Shown: positions 6,483 to 15,351, counted from the first letter of the stretch. The stretch is 20,299 nt of DNA from Candidatus Babelota bacterium (GCA_003484685.1 DNBB01000040.1:1-20299); one strand, 5' to 3'. The notes: generated from the sequence alone by a model not told the origin. Numbers and translations: made by a program.

Positions 6483-7535
6483 ATGTTAAAAAAAATCCTA
6501 GCCCTTCTATTATTAGCCGCTTGGGTAACCAACCTTTACACTCGTAGCATCTGGCAACCACAAGATGATCTTCCATCTATCACGACATTTTGGGTCGATA
6601 ATCAAAATCACACACATAGCTTGCGCCACTCGCGCCTCGAAAAATGGGCAATTTTTGAACGCTATTCCGAAGAAGAAATTCAAAGATTTTCGCTCCCTAA
6701 GCACATAATAATGAACAATAAAAAAAAGATCACCCAGGAAAAGCTGGATACCTTGTGCACATCACTAGTACAAGATTTAAAAAAAGCTAAAAAACCATCA
6801 CAACTACTGACCAATTTCACCATCCTCAAAGACGCCGACTTTAATTATAAAGAGGGAAACGGAAACCTTATTGTTAAATGCAACGACTATCCATTGGTCA
6901 TCAAGATTTTTTGCGAAACACCCCAATCCTTTGTCCGCCCTTTCTCCAAAGGTATTGTCCCTTCTTTCTTATTTTCAATGGGCGGCGGCATTAATCGTTT
7001 TTTGGCCGGTTTTACACGCATTCCCAACTTGATAGCAATTCAAAACATCATCGAAGAAAACCCCGAATGGAAACAACGCATTATTCTCCCGCGCAAATGG
7101 TATTGGCTTGCCCCCGAAACTCGTTACTTTACCATTCAAGGGCGCAACTTCTCGAACGAGCCCAATCAAACCTACACAATAACGGTTCCTTCGACCTACG
7201 CAATTATCAGCGATTATATTCCCTGCAAGAAGACTTTTTCTCTCAAATCATCAGAAGATCGCCATTGTGCCATTCAACTTCAAACACTTTTTAAAAATAA
7301 AATTGACCCGCACATTTGCAATTTTTTCTTTGACTATGATGGAAAAATTGCAATTATCGACACAGAACATTTTGCTTCGATTATGGGTTTAGATGAATCT
7401 GACCTTTTTGCAAACTATGGTCACCTTGTTTTTGGACTAGGCAACAGGTTTATTGCACGAACCCTTTTTCATAACAAGGCTGAACGCGTCGCACGCACAC
7501 GCAAAAATGCCAGAAAAACATTATGTATCCGCTGA
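6483..7535 (+). CDS. Exported protein with kinase-fold-like motifs
   Basis: A 350-aa protein; AAAGGA lies 8 bases before the ATG. The N-terminus (MLKKILALLLLAAWVTNLYT) is a signal peptide or membrane anchor. The order of motifs resembles protein-kinase/aminoglycoside-phosphotransferase folds: a strand with VIKIF (139-143; Lys141 as candidate ATP-binding lysine), a hinge-like strand YAIISDYI (239-246), then IDPHICNFFFDYDGKIAIIDTEHF (274-297). In the last block Asp275 and Asn280 resemble the catalytic-loop Asp and Asn, and Asp293 the metal-binding Asp of the DFG/IDxE motif. A glycine-rich segment (SMGGGINRF, 165-173) lies between and is not in the usual P-loop place. No family is recognised with certainty. 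If it is a kinase, its exported location suggests action in the envelope or on a host. Its 3' end overlaps that of the convergent dnaA by 15 bp. Confidence 0.78.
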   Translation: MLKKILALLLLAAWVTNLYTRSIWQPQDDLPSITTFWVDNQNHTHSLRHSRLEKWAIFERYSEEEIQRFSLPKHIIMNNKKKITQEKLDTLCTSLVQDLKKAKKPSQLLTNFTILKDADFNYKEGNGNLIVKCNDYPLVIKIFCETPQSFVRPFSKGIVPSFLFSMGGGINRFLAGFTRIPNLIAIQNIIEENPEWKQRIILPRKWYWLAPETRYFTIQGRNFSNEPNQTYTITVPSTYAIISDYIPCKKTFSLKSSEDRHCAIQLQTLFKNKIDPHICNFFFDYDGKIAIIDTEHFASIMGLDESDLFANYGHLVFGLGNRFIARTLFHNKAERVARTRKNARKTLCIR

Positions 7536-9050
7536 CATAGAGACAAAAGATGCCGTAGCTATGCTCGCTTGTTCGCCAGAACGAAGATCATATGAGATAA
7601 AACCTTCTTCAATCTGTCGCATTTGACCAGCAAACGAAGGATCCTTTTTAATTCGATCCTCTATGTTATGAATAGCATGAATAACCGTTGTATGGTCCTT
7701 GCGCTCGAAAAACAAGCCAATATCGCGCAAAGAAAACGCCGTTCGTTGCTTCATAAGATACATAGCCGCATGCCGTGCGATAACCAAATCCTTGTTCCGA
7801 CGCGCAGAGCGAAGATCACGCACAGTATAATTAAATTGCTTGGCAACAAATCGTGCAATACCTGGAAGCCCCGTAACACATTCTTTACGCACATCTTTGA
7901 TTTGCGAAAGCGCCTTTCCCGCAAGCCCTACCGTCAACGGCTGTTTCATGAGCGCTGCAAAGGCAACAACCCGTATCAACAATCCTTCGAGCTCGCGCAC
8001 ACTTGAGCATGGTGCTGATGCAACAAAATAGGCAACGTCATCCTCAAGCACATAATTTTGCAGCTCTGCCTTTTTTTGCAGGATTGCGATCTTTGTCTCC
8101 AGGCTGGGAACTTGAATATCTGCAATCAAACCACCTTCAAGACGAGAGCGCACGCGCTCCGCAAGCCCAACAATATCGCATGGCAGAGAGTCAGCCGTAA
8201 AAACAATCTGCTTGCCTGCCTGATGAAGTAAGTTAAACACACGAAAAAACGCTTCCTGCGTTTGTTCTTTCTTTGAAATGAACTGCACATCGTCCATGAG
8301 CAAAACATCTATGAGGCGGTATCCTTGTTCAAACTCTGCAACCTTGTTTTTTCTGATCGCTGCAACAAACTCATTTACAAAATGATCTGCTGACTGATAA
8401 ACAATCCGTGCACGCGATCCCGTTGTTCGCAGGTAATTTCCAATGGCATGAAGAAGATGTGTCTTCCCAAGCCCCGAACCACCATAGATAAAAAGCGGGT
8501 TATAAAGTCTGCCAACATTTTCTGCCACCGCTTGCGCTGCCGAAAAAGCCAAGGTATTACTCGGACCATCGACAAAAGTATCAAAACGAAAGCGATCAAC
8601 CAGCTCATCTCGAAAAAGCTCAGGTTTGATTTCACCTGCTTGAGCAGCCTCTTTTGGCGACTTAGATGTCAATCGTCTCTTTTGTGAAAGAACGCTTGGG
8701 TATACAGCTTCTGCAAGAGCGCGCGCGGGCTGCACGACCATAAGCGACTCTCTCACCTGCTGCTTCTGTGCAATGGTGCCCAAAGGTGCAGCAGGAACCA
8801 AGTTATCCTCAATACGCACATTGACGGTCTCTTCACCAAAAAGACGAGCAAACTGTGCTTGCAAAAAGTCGTGATAATGGCTACTTACCCACTTTTTTAC
8901 AAAAAGGTTAGGGGCCCGCAGAACCAAAAGCCTGTCGCGGCTATTCCACGAAGCAACCTGTAAAGCCTTAAACCAGGTATCGACTACCCGGCTGCCTAGT
9001 TCTTCTTGCGCAACTTTAAGGAAATCTTGCCAAAGCTCTTCGGTTGACAC
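7521..9050 (-). CDS. dnaA: Chromosomal replication initiator DnaA
   Basis: A 509-aa AAA+ initiator that binds DnaA boxes and opens the replication origin. Domain I (1-80; helical, contacts helicase and partners) is followed by a linker of about 80 residues. Domain III contains Walker A GGSGLGKTH (190-198; the family usually has Val where Ser192 is), Walker B VLLMDDVQ (249-256) and the sensor II region SSVRELEG (349-356). Domain IV carries the DNA-binding helix-turn-helix with signature KDHTTVIHA (451-459). After it comes a tail of about 50 residues, a little longer than usual. Start: GTG at 9048-9050, with AAGGA 5 bases upstream and the product beginning MSTEELWQDF, as expected for domain I. 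dnaN, recF and gyrB do not adjoin it, and no DnaA box (TTATNCACA) is visible in the upstream gap, so the origin is probably elsewhere. The upstream terminator makes it an independent transcript. Confidence 0.97.
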   Translation of the reverse strand: MSTEELWQDFLKVAQEELGSRVVDTWFKALQVASWNSRDRLLVLRAPNLFVKKWVSSHYHDFLQAQFARLFGEETVNVRIEDNLVPAAPLGTIAQKQQVRESLMVVQPARALAEAVYPSVLSQKRRLTSKSPKEAAQAGEIKPELFRDELVDRFRFDTFVDGPSNTLAFSAAQAVAENVGRLYNPLFIYGGSGLGKTHLLHAIGNYLRTTGSRARIVYQSADHFVNEFVAAIRKNKVAEFEQGYRLIDVLLMDDVQFISKKEQTQEAFFRVFNLLHQAGKQIVFTADSLPCDIVGLAERVRSRLEGGLIADIQVPSLETKIAILQKKAELQNYVLEDDVAYFVASAPCSSVRELEGLLIRVVAFAALMKQPLTVGLAGKALSQIKDVRKECVTGLPGIARFVAKQFNYTVRDLRSARRNKDLVIARHAAMYLMKQRTAFSLRDIGLFFERKDHTTVIHAIHNIEDRIKKDPSFAGQMRQIEEGFISYDLRSGEQASIATASFVSMSADT

Positions 9051-9071
9051 GCCAATCCTTAGTAAAACAAC

Positions 9072-9089
9072 ATTAACTTAATTAACTTA
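9072..9089. repeat. Tandem 9-bp repeat just upstream of dnaA
   Basis: ATTAACTTA occurs twice head to tail (9072-9080, 9081-9089), starting 22 bases before the dnaA GTG and forming a TTAATTAA palindrome at the junction. The surrounding gap 9051-9183 is otherwise plain AT-rich sequence. The repeats could supply the dnaA -10 region (TAAGTTAAT on the minus strand), bind a regulator, or be chance in AT-rich DNA. Confidence 0.5.
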
Positions 9090-9183
9090 TTCGCCTCCCT
9101 CTACTCTAACATAACCAAAGGAGAGCTGCTACTCAGCATATAACAATTACCCAGCAAGCAAACAAATAATTAAGGGTGGATTT

Positions 9184-9221
9184 AAAAAGCTGGGGAAGGG
9201 AGTTCGCTTCCCCAGCTTTTT
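9184..9221 (-). terminator. Perfect 15-bp-stem intrinsic terminator
   Basis: The arms 9184-9198 and 9207-9221 are perfectly complementary, with a GC core (GCTGGGGAAG), an 8-base loop and a TTTTT end on the minus strand. The hairpin begins 14 bases after the stop of the giant coiled-coil gene and separates that transcript from dnaA. The symmetric A/T flanks would let it work in both directions. Confidence 0.93.
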
Positions 9222-9235
9222 GCTACAAGACCTTT

Positions 9236-12200
9236 TCAAACAAGGCCAAAACCTCTAAAAAAGCCATTAAAGAAATTCAAGTTATCCTTCATGGCAAAAT
9301 ACACTGGCAAAAAGTCAGTTTTTTTTGCTACAGATACCGCCTCTGGTCCACTCATAAAACCTGACGACTGAACAAGCTGACCCACTCCTGTTTTAAACAG
9401 GGAAACCTGTTGATCAAAAGGTAGGTTTTCTCCTGACTTTGACGGCATGTGCAATTTTTCGAGTTGCTCGCTCGTTAAATTCTTAGCTAGAGCGATCAAC
9501 AAATCCAGCTTCAACGCTAATTCGCCAATATTTTTGTACAAATCATTCTGCGCAGATTTCTCGCTATCAAGAGCAACTTGTACAGCAGCCATATCCAATC
9601 CCGCTCGTACGCCAAGCGCTTTTTCATCCAACTCCTGTAAGGATTTTAAATATAGGATTTCACCATTAGTTTTATTCTCAGCTATCTTTTGCGCTTTAAT
9701 TTCGCCATCAAGCTGGGCTATCCTATCATTCTGCTTAGCAATTTCCTGTATTTGTTCCTCTATTTTTTTTGCGTGGCTCGCAATCTCAGATTTTTCTTTT
9801 TCAAGATCCGCCTGCAAATTTTTAATCTGATTTTGTTTTTCTTGATCAGTACTTTGAGACTCTTGCTGAAGGTTTTCCAACATTTCTCCCCGGTTATCAA
9901 GCGCTATCTGCAGCTCTTTTAAACGCTCAACTGATTTTTTAGCCAGCCTTTGAGCTTGTGAAGCTTCCTCTGTAGCTTTCTTAACAATCTGGTCTGAATT
10001 TTCTCCGAGCATCTTATTTTTTTGCTCTAATTCAACAACAGTGTTACCCAACTCATCTTTCGCTGCTTCAAATTCCTTGTTTAGTATTTTCAGGTCATTA
10101 ACCTGATCTTCAAATGTTTTGTTTGTTTCCAAAATCAATGCGATCTTGCCTTCTAGGTTAAGCTTTTCTTTTTTTAAGCTTTCAACCTGTTTTTTGCTTT
10201 CTTCGAGCTGCCGCTCTTGCTCAACAAATTTGTCCGCATCTTCTTTCAATTTATTCTGAAGACTTTTAACTTCTTCCGCCTGCGTAGTTATTTTTTCTTG
10301 GCTTTGCTGGGCTGCCCGCTCAAGCTTTAACTGGATTTTTTTAAGTTCAAGTTGCTGTTCTTTTACCTTAGCCTTTGCTTCAGATTGATTTTTCTTCAGC
10401 TGCACAACCTGATTTTCCAAGTTTTTGACCTGTTCAAATTGGATCTTACTCGCTCCTTGTAGGTTAAGAATCTCTTGCTGCAAAATTTTTCGACTTTCTG
10501 TAAAGCGCAAGTGTTCCTTTTCTAACGAACCCTGGAGATTAGCAACCTTCAATTGTTCTTGCTCTAGGTCCCGCGTTAGTCTTTCTATTTTCTTGCGCGC
10601 GTCCTGCAGCAATTTTGTTAGCCGCTCAACCTTTGCTTCGAGCTGCATATTAACTTCGTATGACAATGCCAACAGCGTTTTATTCGCCGCCTGCTCTTCC
10701 TGAAGTTTTTTTACATAAGCGTTTGCATCAACAAGGACCTCTTTATCAACTTCCGCCTTATTCTCCAGTTCTTTGATTTTTTTCTCAAGATCCTGCTGGC
10801 GCCCGCCACTCTCCAACAATTTCTTCTGGAAATCAACTTGTTCTTTTTTTAACCGGCTTTCTAGCACTATATTATTTTTGACTTGCTCAATTAGAGACCC
10901 GCCCTGTTTTTGCAACTCTAAATTAATCTTATCAATGCTATTTTGCAGATCGGTTTTCTCTGCGTTCAACGAAGAAATAGTTTCACTCAGCTCCTGAGTC
11001 TCGCGCCTCAATTGATCGTTTTGGCGCTTTATTGCATCTTTTTGATCTACAAGTTTAAAATATTGCTTAGAAAAATTCTTAAGCTTCGCCTGCACATCTA
11101 AAAGACGTTTTTCATTTTCCTTAAGCTGCTGCTCTTGTTTTACTATAATCTCCTTGCTGGATCCCTGTTCCCGTTTGTATGTATCTATATTTACATTCTG
11201 TTCATTAATAAGGATAAGAAGATTTTTCTTAGTCTCTTCCAGAGTCTCTATTGAATCAAATAAATCATTTACATTCTGCTTTGATGTCTCAAGTTCTTGA
11301 CCAGACATTTCAAGCAAATATTTTTGTCCCTCAATTTCTTTTTGAAGAAGTTCTTGTTTTGCAAGAAATGCCTTCTCTTGTAACTTTACTCGCTCCTCTA
11401 GGGCCTTTTCACGATCCTGAGAAAGCGCTAAATCTTGCTCGAGTTTAACTATAGAGTTATTAGCGTCAGCAATCTTTTTAACAAGCATATTCTGCGTAGT
11501 CTTCAAATCTTTAATATCGTTCTCTCGAGCATCAAGTTGCTCGATAACTTTATTTCGCTCTGCCGTTGTTACCAGCCCCTCTATTGTCAGCTTTTCTATT
11601 AATTTACGCTGTTCAATATTTATTTTTTTGCTCTTTTCAAGTTCCTTCTCCAAGCGCTCAAGAGTTTTCTCTAAATTAAATACTTCAACCATATAATCTG
11701 TTATTTGGTTCGTATATTTTTCAATTTCAATAGCTCGATATTCTAACTCTTTTGTTAGCCTTTCTCCCTCTGCCTGAGTTTTTCCCAGCTGTTTCTGCAA
11801 CTCAGTCGCATTTATTTTTTCCTGAGCAAGACTTTCCTGCTCTTTTTTTAAATTGCTCTCTAAACCCTGTGCCTCTTTTACAAGCTCGTTAACCAGTTCC
11901 TTTAGCCGCTTGTTTTCTTTCTCAAGCTGTTTACCGGCTATCGTTAAATTTTTAATATCTTCTCTTGCGTCATCAAAATTTTTCTGCAACGCTCCAAGCT
12001 CATCTTGTCGTTTTTTCAGCTCTTCATCGTAAAGTTTTTTCGCTTCTTCATTATCTTCTTTGAGGCTCTCATTTGCTTCCTCAAGCTTTTTTATCTCTTC
12101 TTTAGAATCTTTTAGAGCTTTTTCGGATTTTTCTTGCAACTCTTCAAGAGTGTTTTTTGCATCAAAAAGCTGCGCAAGAAAAGAAACCCGCTGTTGTAAC

Positions 12201-13750
12201 TTTTCACGCATGGTCTTTTCTTTTTCTTGCCGTTCCTTTTTCAACAAATCTCGCGCGTCCTTAAGCAAACTTGCTACTTTTGCCTTTTCCTTTTCCAATC
12301 GATCAATATCTCTTTTGGCTTGCTTTAGTTGCGTTTTAAGTTCTCCATTCAAACGCTTAAAACGCTCATTTTCATCTAAAGTTTTTTCAAGGTTACCTTC
12401 CAATTCTTTGATCTTTTGGCCCTGTCTGCGCAACCCCCTGATTTTACCCTCGATAGCCTTCTTTTGACTCTCAACTTCTTGCTTACTAAGAAGATTTGCA
12501 TCACGTGCTTCTTGTAAGGTTTTTTCAAATTCCCCTAACGCAGTCTGCTGGTCAGCCAGCTCATCGCCTAGAGATCGAATTTGTTGAAAATATTTCAAAT
12601 TTTCTTGGAGTAGATTACCCTCTTTTTTACCAAAATCTTCTTGCTGCGCTTTTAAATCATCTTCTAAAGATTTTATTTTTTCATCCAATTCTTGCGCAGC
12701 ATCGATCAATGCATCATCGCGCAACCGAAGACGTTCTTCTAATTCTTGCTTTTCTACCTGAAGACGAGCTTTTTCATCAACCAATAAAAGGTTTCCCGTG
12801 TTCAATAGTCGAAGCGTCTGCTGCTGATTATTAATTTGCTGTTGTGCTGCCTGAAAATCATTCTCTTTTTGCTGCAAATCAAGCGCTTGCCGATCAAAAA
12901 CTTGCTGTAATTGATTCTTAGCTGCTTCGAGTTTTTGCACCTCCTGCTCACTCAAACCACCACGCCTTTTCGCTAAGGCTAAATCAAAAGCAAGACTATT
13001 AATTCGCCCTTGCAAGCTCAACATCTCCTGCTGCGCATTATCCCGCTCAACCTGAATCTGCTTGTTTTGTTGTTCTAAATTAATTATAAGTTTTCTTACT
13101 TCCCACATATCCTTAGCTACTTGTGCCTGCACATCAGCTAAATCAACTTGCAAAGCACCCTCTATATTTAGCTTTTCCTGCTCTAAGCGACGGATTGCAT
13201 CCTCGCGCAAGCCAATCAATCGCCGAGCTTCCTGCAAATCTCTGCTTGCATCATCAGAAAGTTCTTGCTGCCTAGCCTGAGCTTGCGCCCTAATAGCATC
13301 CATCTGACGCTCTAAGCGAACAACCAGATCTTCTTTCTTTGCAACTTGGCGCTCTAAACTTTCAATCTGTTTCTTGAGCATTTCTGCCTGTGCAAGAGAT
13401 CCAGAAACTTTTGACGCCGCAACATTCGTAACATCATAAAACTTCCGTTGTAGCTCTTTTTTGTTCGCAACACCTTCGACAATTTTAAAATCAGAATTTA
13501 ATTCACCATCAGCAAGACGCCGCAATAGCTCTTCCCACGAAACGTCCAAAAGATACCGCAACGTAGCAAGTACTTGCCGCGTTGCAGAAACATCGTTTTT
13601 TTTCATAGACTCGCGTAAAAGAATCCCCGCAGTATTGAGATCAATACCACGCTGCGGTTCTGGAAAAAGACGGGTATTAATCGCATGCAAAAAACCAGGT
13701 CCGCTAACAATAACCGCAATAAAAAGACTAATTTTTTTTATTGATTTCAT
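9236..13750 (-). CDS. Giant exported coiled-coil protein (1504 aa)
   Basis: The signal peptide (MKSIKKISLFIAVIVSGPGFLHA, likely cleaved after LHA at 23) is followed by a short region with prolines (30, 32), a helical region to about residue 115, and then almost continuous heptad-type sequence rich in Glu, Lys, Gln and Leu to about 1360. The last 70 residues are different: prolines reappear (1436 onward) and the end is aromatic and glycine-rich (NLNFFNGFFRGFGLV). Reading by eye, there is no cysteine in the whole protein and no proline between 33 and 1435. SMC-like look-alikes are excluded because there are no Walker or signature motifs. Only a weak ribosome site precedes the ATG, and it starts one base after the stop of the outer-membrane gene (TAGAATG), so translation is probably coupled. 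A perfect terminator follows. Likely a structural or tethering protein outside the cytoplasm; no family is recognised. Confidence 0.92.
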   Translation of the reverse strand: MKSIKKISLFIAVIVSGPGFLHAINTRLFPEPQRGIDLNTAGILLRESMKKNDVSATRQVLATLRYLLDVSWEELLRRLADGELNSDFKIVEGVANKKELQRKFYDVTNVAASKVSGSLAQAEMLKKQIESLERQVAKKEDLVVRLERQMDAIRAQAQARQQELSDDASRDLQEARRLIGLREDAIRRLEQEKLNIEGALQVDLADVQAQVAKDMWEVRKLIINLEQQNKQIQVERDNAQQEMLSLQGRINSLAFDLALAKRRGGLSEQEVQKLEAAKNQLQQVFDRQALDLQQKENDFQAAQQQINNQQQTLRLLNTGNLLLVDEKARLQVEKQELEERLRLRDDALIDAAQELDEKIKSLEDDLKAQQEDFGKKEGNLLQENLKYFQQIRSLGDELADQQTALGEFEKTLQEARDANLLSKQEVESQKKAIEGKIRGLRRQGQKIKELEGNLEKTLDENERFKRLNGELKTQLKQAKRDIDRLEKEKAKVASLLKDARDLLKKERQEKEKTMREKLQQRVSFLAQLFDAKNTLEELQEKSEKALKDSKEEIKKLEEANESLKEDNEEAKKLYDEELKKRQDELGALQKNFDDAREDIKNLTIAGKQLEKENKRLKELVNELVKEAQGLESNLKKEQESLAQEKINATELQKQLGKTQAEGERLTKELEYRAIEIEKYTNQITDYMVEVFNLEKTLERLEKELEKSKKINIEQRKLIEKLTIEGLVTTAERNKVIEQLDARENDIKDLKTTQNMLVKKIADANNSIVKLEQDLALSQDREKALEERVKLQEKAFLAKQELLQKEIEGQKYLLEMSGQELETSKQNVNDLFDSIETLEETKKNLLILINEQNVNIDTYKREQGSSKEIIVKQEQQLKENEKRLLDVQAKLKNFSKQYFKLVDQKDAIKRQNDQLRRETQELSETISSLNAEKTDLQNSIDKINLELQKQGGSLIEQVKNNIVLESRLKKEQVDFQKKLLESGGRQQDLEKKIKELENKAEVDKEVLVDANAYVKKLQEEQAANKTLLALSYEVNMQLEAKVERLTKLLQDARKKIERLTRDLEQEQLKVANLQGSLEKEHLRFTESRKILQQEILNLQGASKIQFEQVKNLENQVVQLKKNQSEAKAKVKEQQLELKKIQLKLERAAQQSQEKITTQAEEVKSLQNKLKEDADKFVEQERQLEESKKQVESLKKEKLNLEGKIALILETNKTFEDQVNDLKILNKEFEAAKDELGNTVVELEQKNKMLGENSDQIVKKATEEASQAQRLAKKSVERLKELQIALDNRGEMLENLQQESQSTDQEKQNQIKNLQADLEKEKSEIASHAKKIEEQIQEIAKQNDRIAQLDGEIKAQKIAENKTNGEILYLKSLQELDEKALGVRAGLDMAAVQVALDSEKSAQNDLYKNIGELALKLDLLIALAKNLTSEQLEKLHMPSKSGENLPFDQQVSLFKTGVGQLVQSSGFMSGPEAVSVAKKTDFLPVYFAMKDNLNFFNGFFRGFGLV

Positions 13751-13751
13751 T

Positions 13752-15278
13752 CTATAACCCTAATGAAAGAGAACCAAAAAGACCCCATTTCTGCGCAATC
13801 GTTGCGCCAAAAAGCCCATCAACAAAGCACCCTGCCTGCAAGCTAATTGGATGCGATCTTTCCGTATCGGTATATTCAATAGAAGCAAAAAGACCGCCAC
13901 TCAAATCTGCTTCCATGGTCCCACTTAATAAATCAATATCCTGTGCTGTTAATTCTGCTCGATTCCACAGCGAAAGAGGCAGATCACCGCGATGAACCGT
14001 ATCATGCATGTTGCGTGTTCTACTCAAAAGCTTTGAAAGAAGGAAACTGCTACTTTTTATTGCGCCGCCAGGTGTAACGGTCGAACCAATCGCTTCTTGT
14101 TCCTGCGCGCGTGCCATACAACCGAATGCTACGGTTGTATATTCTGAAGAAAGTTCAAACGCGCAAGTAGCAGAAGCCCGTATACCTGGATAAATCACCA
14201 CCTGCCGAGTCAAATGATTAATTCCAGAGGTGCCAGAGTCCTGACTCGATAAACGCATTGCCTGATTATACGAAGAAAAAAGACCTATGTAGCGACTCCA
14301 TGGCTTACCCATAATATCAAAACTCCGCCATTGTTTGCGGGCAAAAAAATATCGCATATCAGCAACCATTCGTATTCCGCACGAAATAACATCATTTTCA
14401 AACAGCGTCCCTGCAGCGCCTGCCCCAACGAGAAAACCCGCATGTCCCCCGTTGCCAAGTATTGGTTTATACATCCAACTACCATCTTGGCTGCTATCTC
14501 CAGGCACAACAGCACCCACAAAACAATCAAAATGCAAGGCATGGCAACAATCAGCCGAATAACCCAGTGCAAATTCGGTATCTCCAAGCCCCCACAACTC
14601 TAAATCATCTGGCGCGCAGCATCCAACATCCATTTTTCCAAAGCGCCAATTGTGTTGCGTCACGCCATCGGAAATATTGGTAACAAAGGGCGAACTATCC
14701 AGCCCTTGTGCAGTCGTAACCGCAGCAGAACCACCAGTATTAACAACCTCCTGCAACGAAAGCTTGTTCTTTCGAGCTACGAATGGTGCACGCAGATCTA
14801 CCCACAAATCACCGCCTTCCCATGATCGTATCGGTGTATGAAGTACACAATTTAAACCAAAAAGAGCACTGGTTGGCTTAAAAAACACCGTGCTACGAAA
14901 CACGTCAGAATCAGTCGTATTTACATTAAAATGAATTGCGTGCACGTCAGCGCCGACTTCAAGCAATCCGTAATCGTTACCTAATTCATCAATTTTATTA
15001 GAAAAATAGATCGGAGCATCGCAGCTCCCCTTACCCATATATCCAAAACGTTCAGCAATCTGCCGTCCACCACGCGGCGTTGTACGGGCAAAAAACGGTG
15101 TTATGCTTAACAAGCCGGCCCTGTTTTTGTACGACAAAGTCTGGTACCCAAGGGGCCCACTCAATGCGCACCAATCAGCACTATCAAGAAAAACAGACGT
15201 TTGCCTTGCCTGAGCGAAAGGAAACATAAGAAAAATACACAAGACACAAATTAAAAAACGAAATGAAGATTGCTTCAC
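13752..15278 (-). CDS. Cysteine-rich putative outer-membrane beta-barrel protein
   Basis: A 508-aa protein when started at the GTG 15276-15278; the frame is open up to an ATG at 15350. The GTG is preferred because AAGGAGG lies 4 bases upstream and the product then begins with a clean signal peptide (MKQSSFRFLICVLCIFLMFP..AQA, cleavage about residue 24). The mature chain is rich in Gly, Ser, Phe and Tyr, with alternating hydrophobic strands and turn residues throughout and no long hydrophobic helix. It ends WGLFGSLSLGL, resembling a terminal beta-signal strand, although the last residue is Leu rather than Phe. About 12 cysteines occur in the mature part, including two CC pairs (GCCAP, DCCHALHFDC), unusual for a barrel. 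No family is recognised. It is preceded by two tRNA-Arg genes on the same strand and is directly coupled to the giant coiled-coil gene, its probable partner. Confidence 0.8.
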   Translation of the reverse strand: MKQSSFRFLICVLCIFLMFPFAQARQTSVFLDSADWCALSGPLGYQTLSYKNRAGLLSITPFFARTTPRGGRQIAERFGYMGKGSCDAPIYFSNKIDELGNDYGLLEVGADVHAIHFNVNTTDSDVFRSTVFFKPTSALFGLNCVLHTPIRSWEGGDLWVDLRAPFVARKNKLSLQEVVNTGGSAAVTTAQGLDSSPFVTNISDGVTQHNWRFGKMDVGCCAPDDLELWGLGDTEFALGYSADCCHALHFDCFVGAVVPGDSSQDGSWMYKPILGNGGHAGFLVGAGAAGTLFENDVISCGIRMVADMRYFFARKQWRSFDIMGKPWSRYIGLFSSYNQAMRLSSQDSGTSGINHLTRQVVIYPGIRASATCAFELSSEYTTVAFGCMARAQEQEAIGSTVTPGGAIKSSSFLLSKLLSRTRNMHDTVHRGDLPLSLWNRAELTAQDIDLLSGTMEADLSGGLFASIEYTDTERSHPISLQAGCFVDGLFGATIAQKWGLFGSLSLGL

Positions 15279-15282
15279 CACT

Positions 15283-15289
15283 CCTCCTT
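15283..15289 (-). promoter_or_regulatory. Ribosome binding site that fixes the outer-membrane protein start
   Basis: AAGGAGG on the minus strand lies 4 bases before a GTG at 15278 and inside the reading frame of the longer ORF. It supports the GTG start over the upstream ATGs at 15296 and 15350; the latter nearly touches the tRNA end. Confidence 0.7.
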
Positions 15290-15351
15290 TTCCCATAAGA
15301 AAAACGCTGAGAAAGTGTAGCACTACTGAAAAGAAAAAAGCTAGAAACATC

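Noticed and set aside
9051..9235. Replication origin next to dnaA
   Set aside because: No DnaA-box-like 9-mers are visible; the only structures are the tandem ATTAACTTA pair and the terminator.
12060..12467. Plus-strand ORF of 135 aa, and similar ORFs at 9447-9830 and 10425-10703
   Set aside because: They lie antisense inside the giant coiled-coil gene, are rich in Ser, Phe and Cys as expected from reversed Glu/Lys/Gln codons, and have no ribosome site.
9236..13750. SMC/Rad50-type ATPase for the giant coiled coil
   Set aside because: No Walker A, signature or Walker B motif at either end, and an N-terminal signal peptide is present.
15279..15350. Longer N-terminus for the outer-membrane protein, starting at ATG 15350
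   Set aside because: The start would touch the tRNA 3' end, gives a double hydrophobic leader, and buries a strong AAGGAGG site that properly precedes the GTG at 15278.
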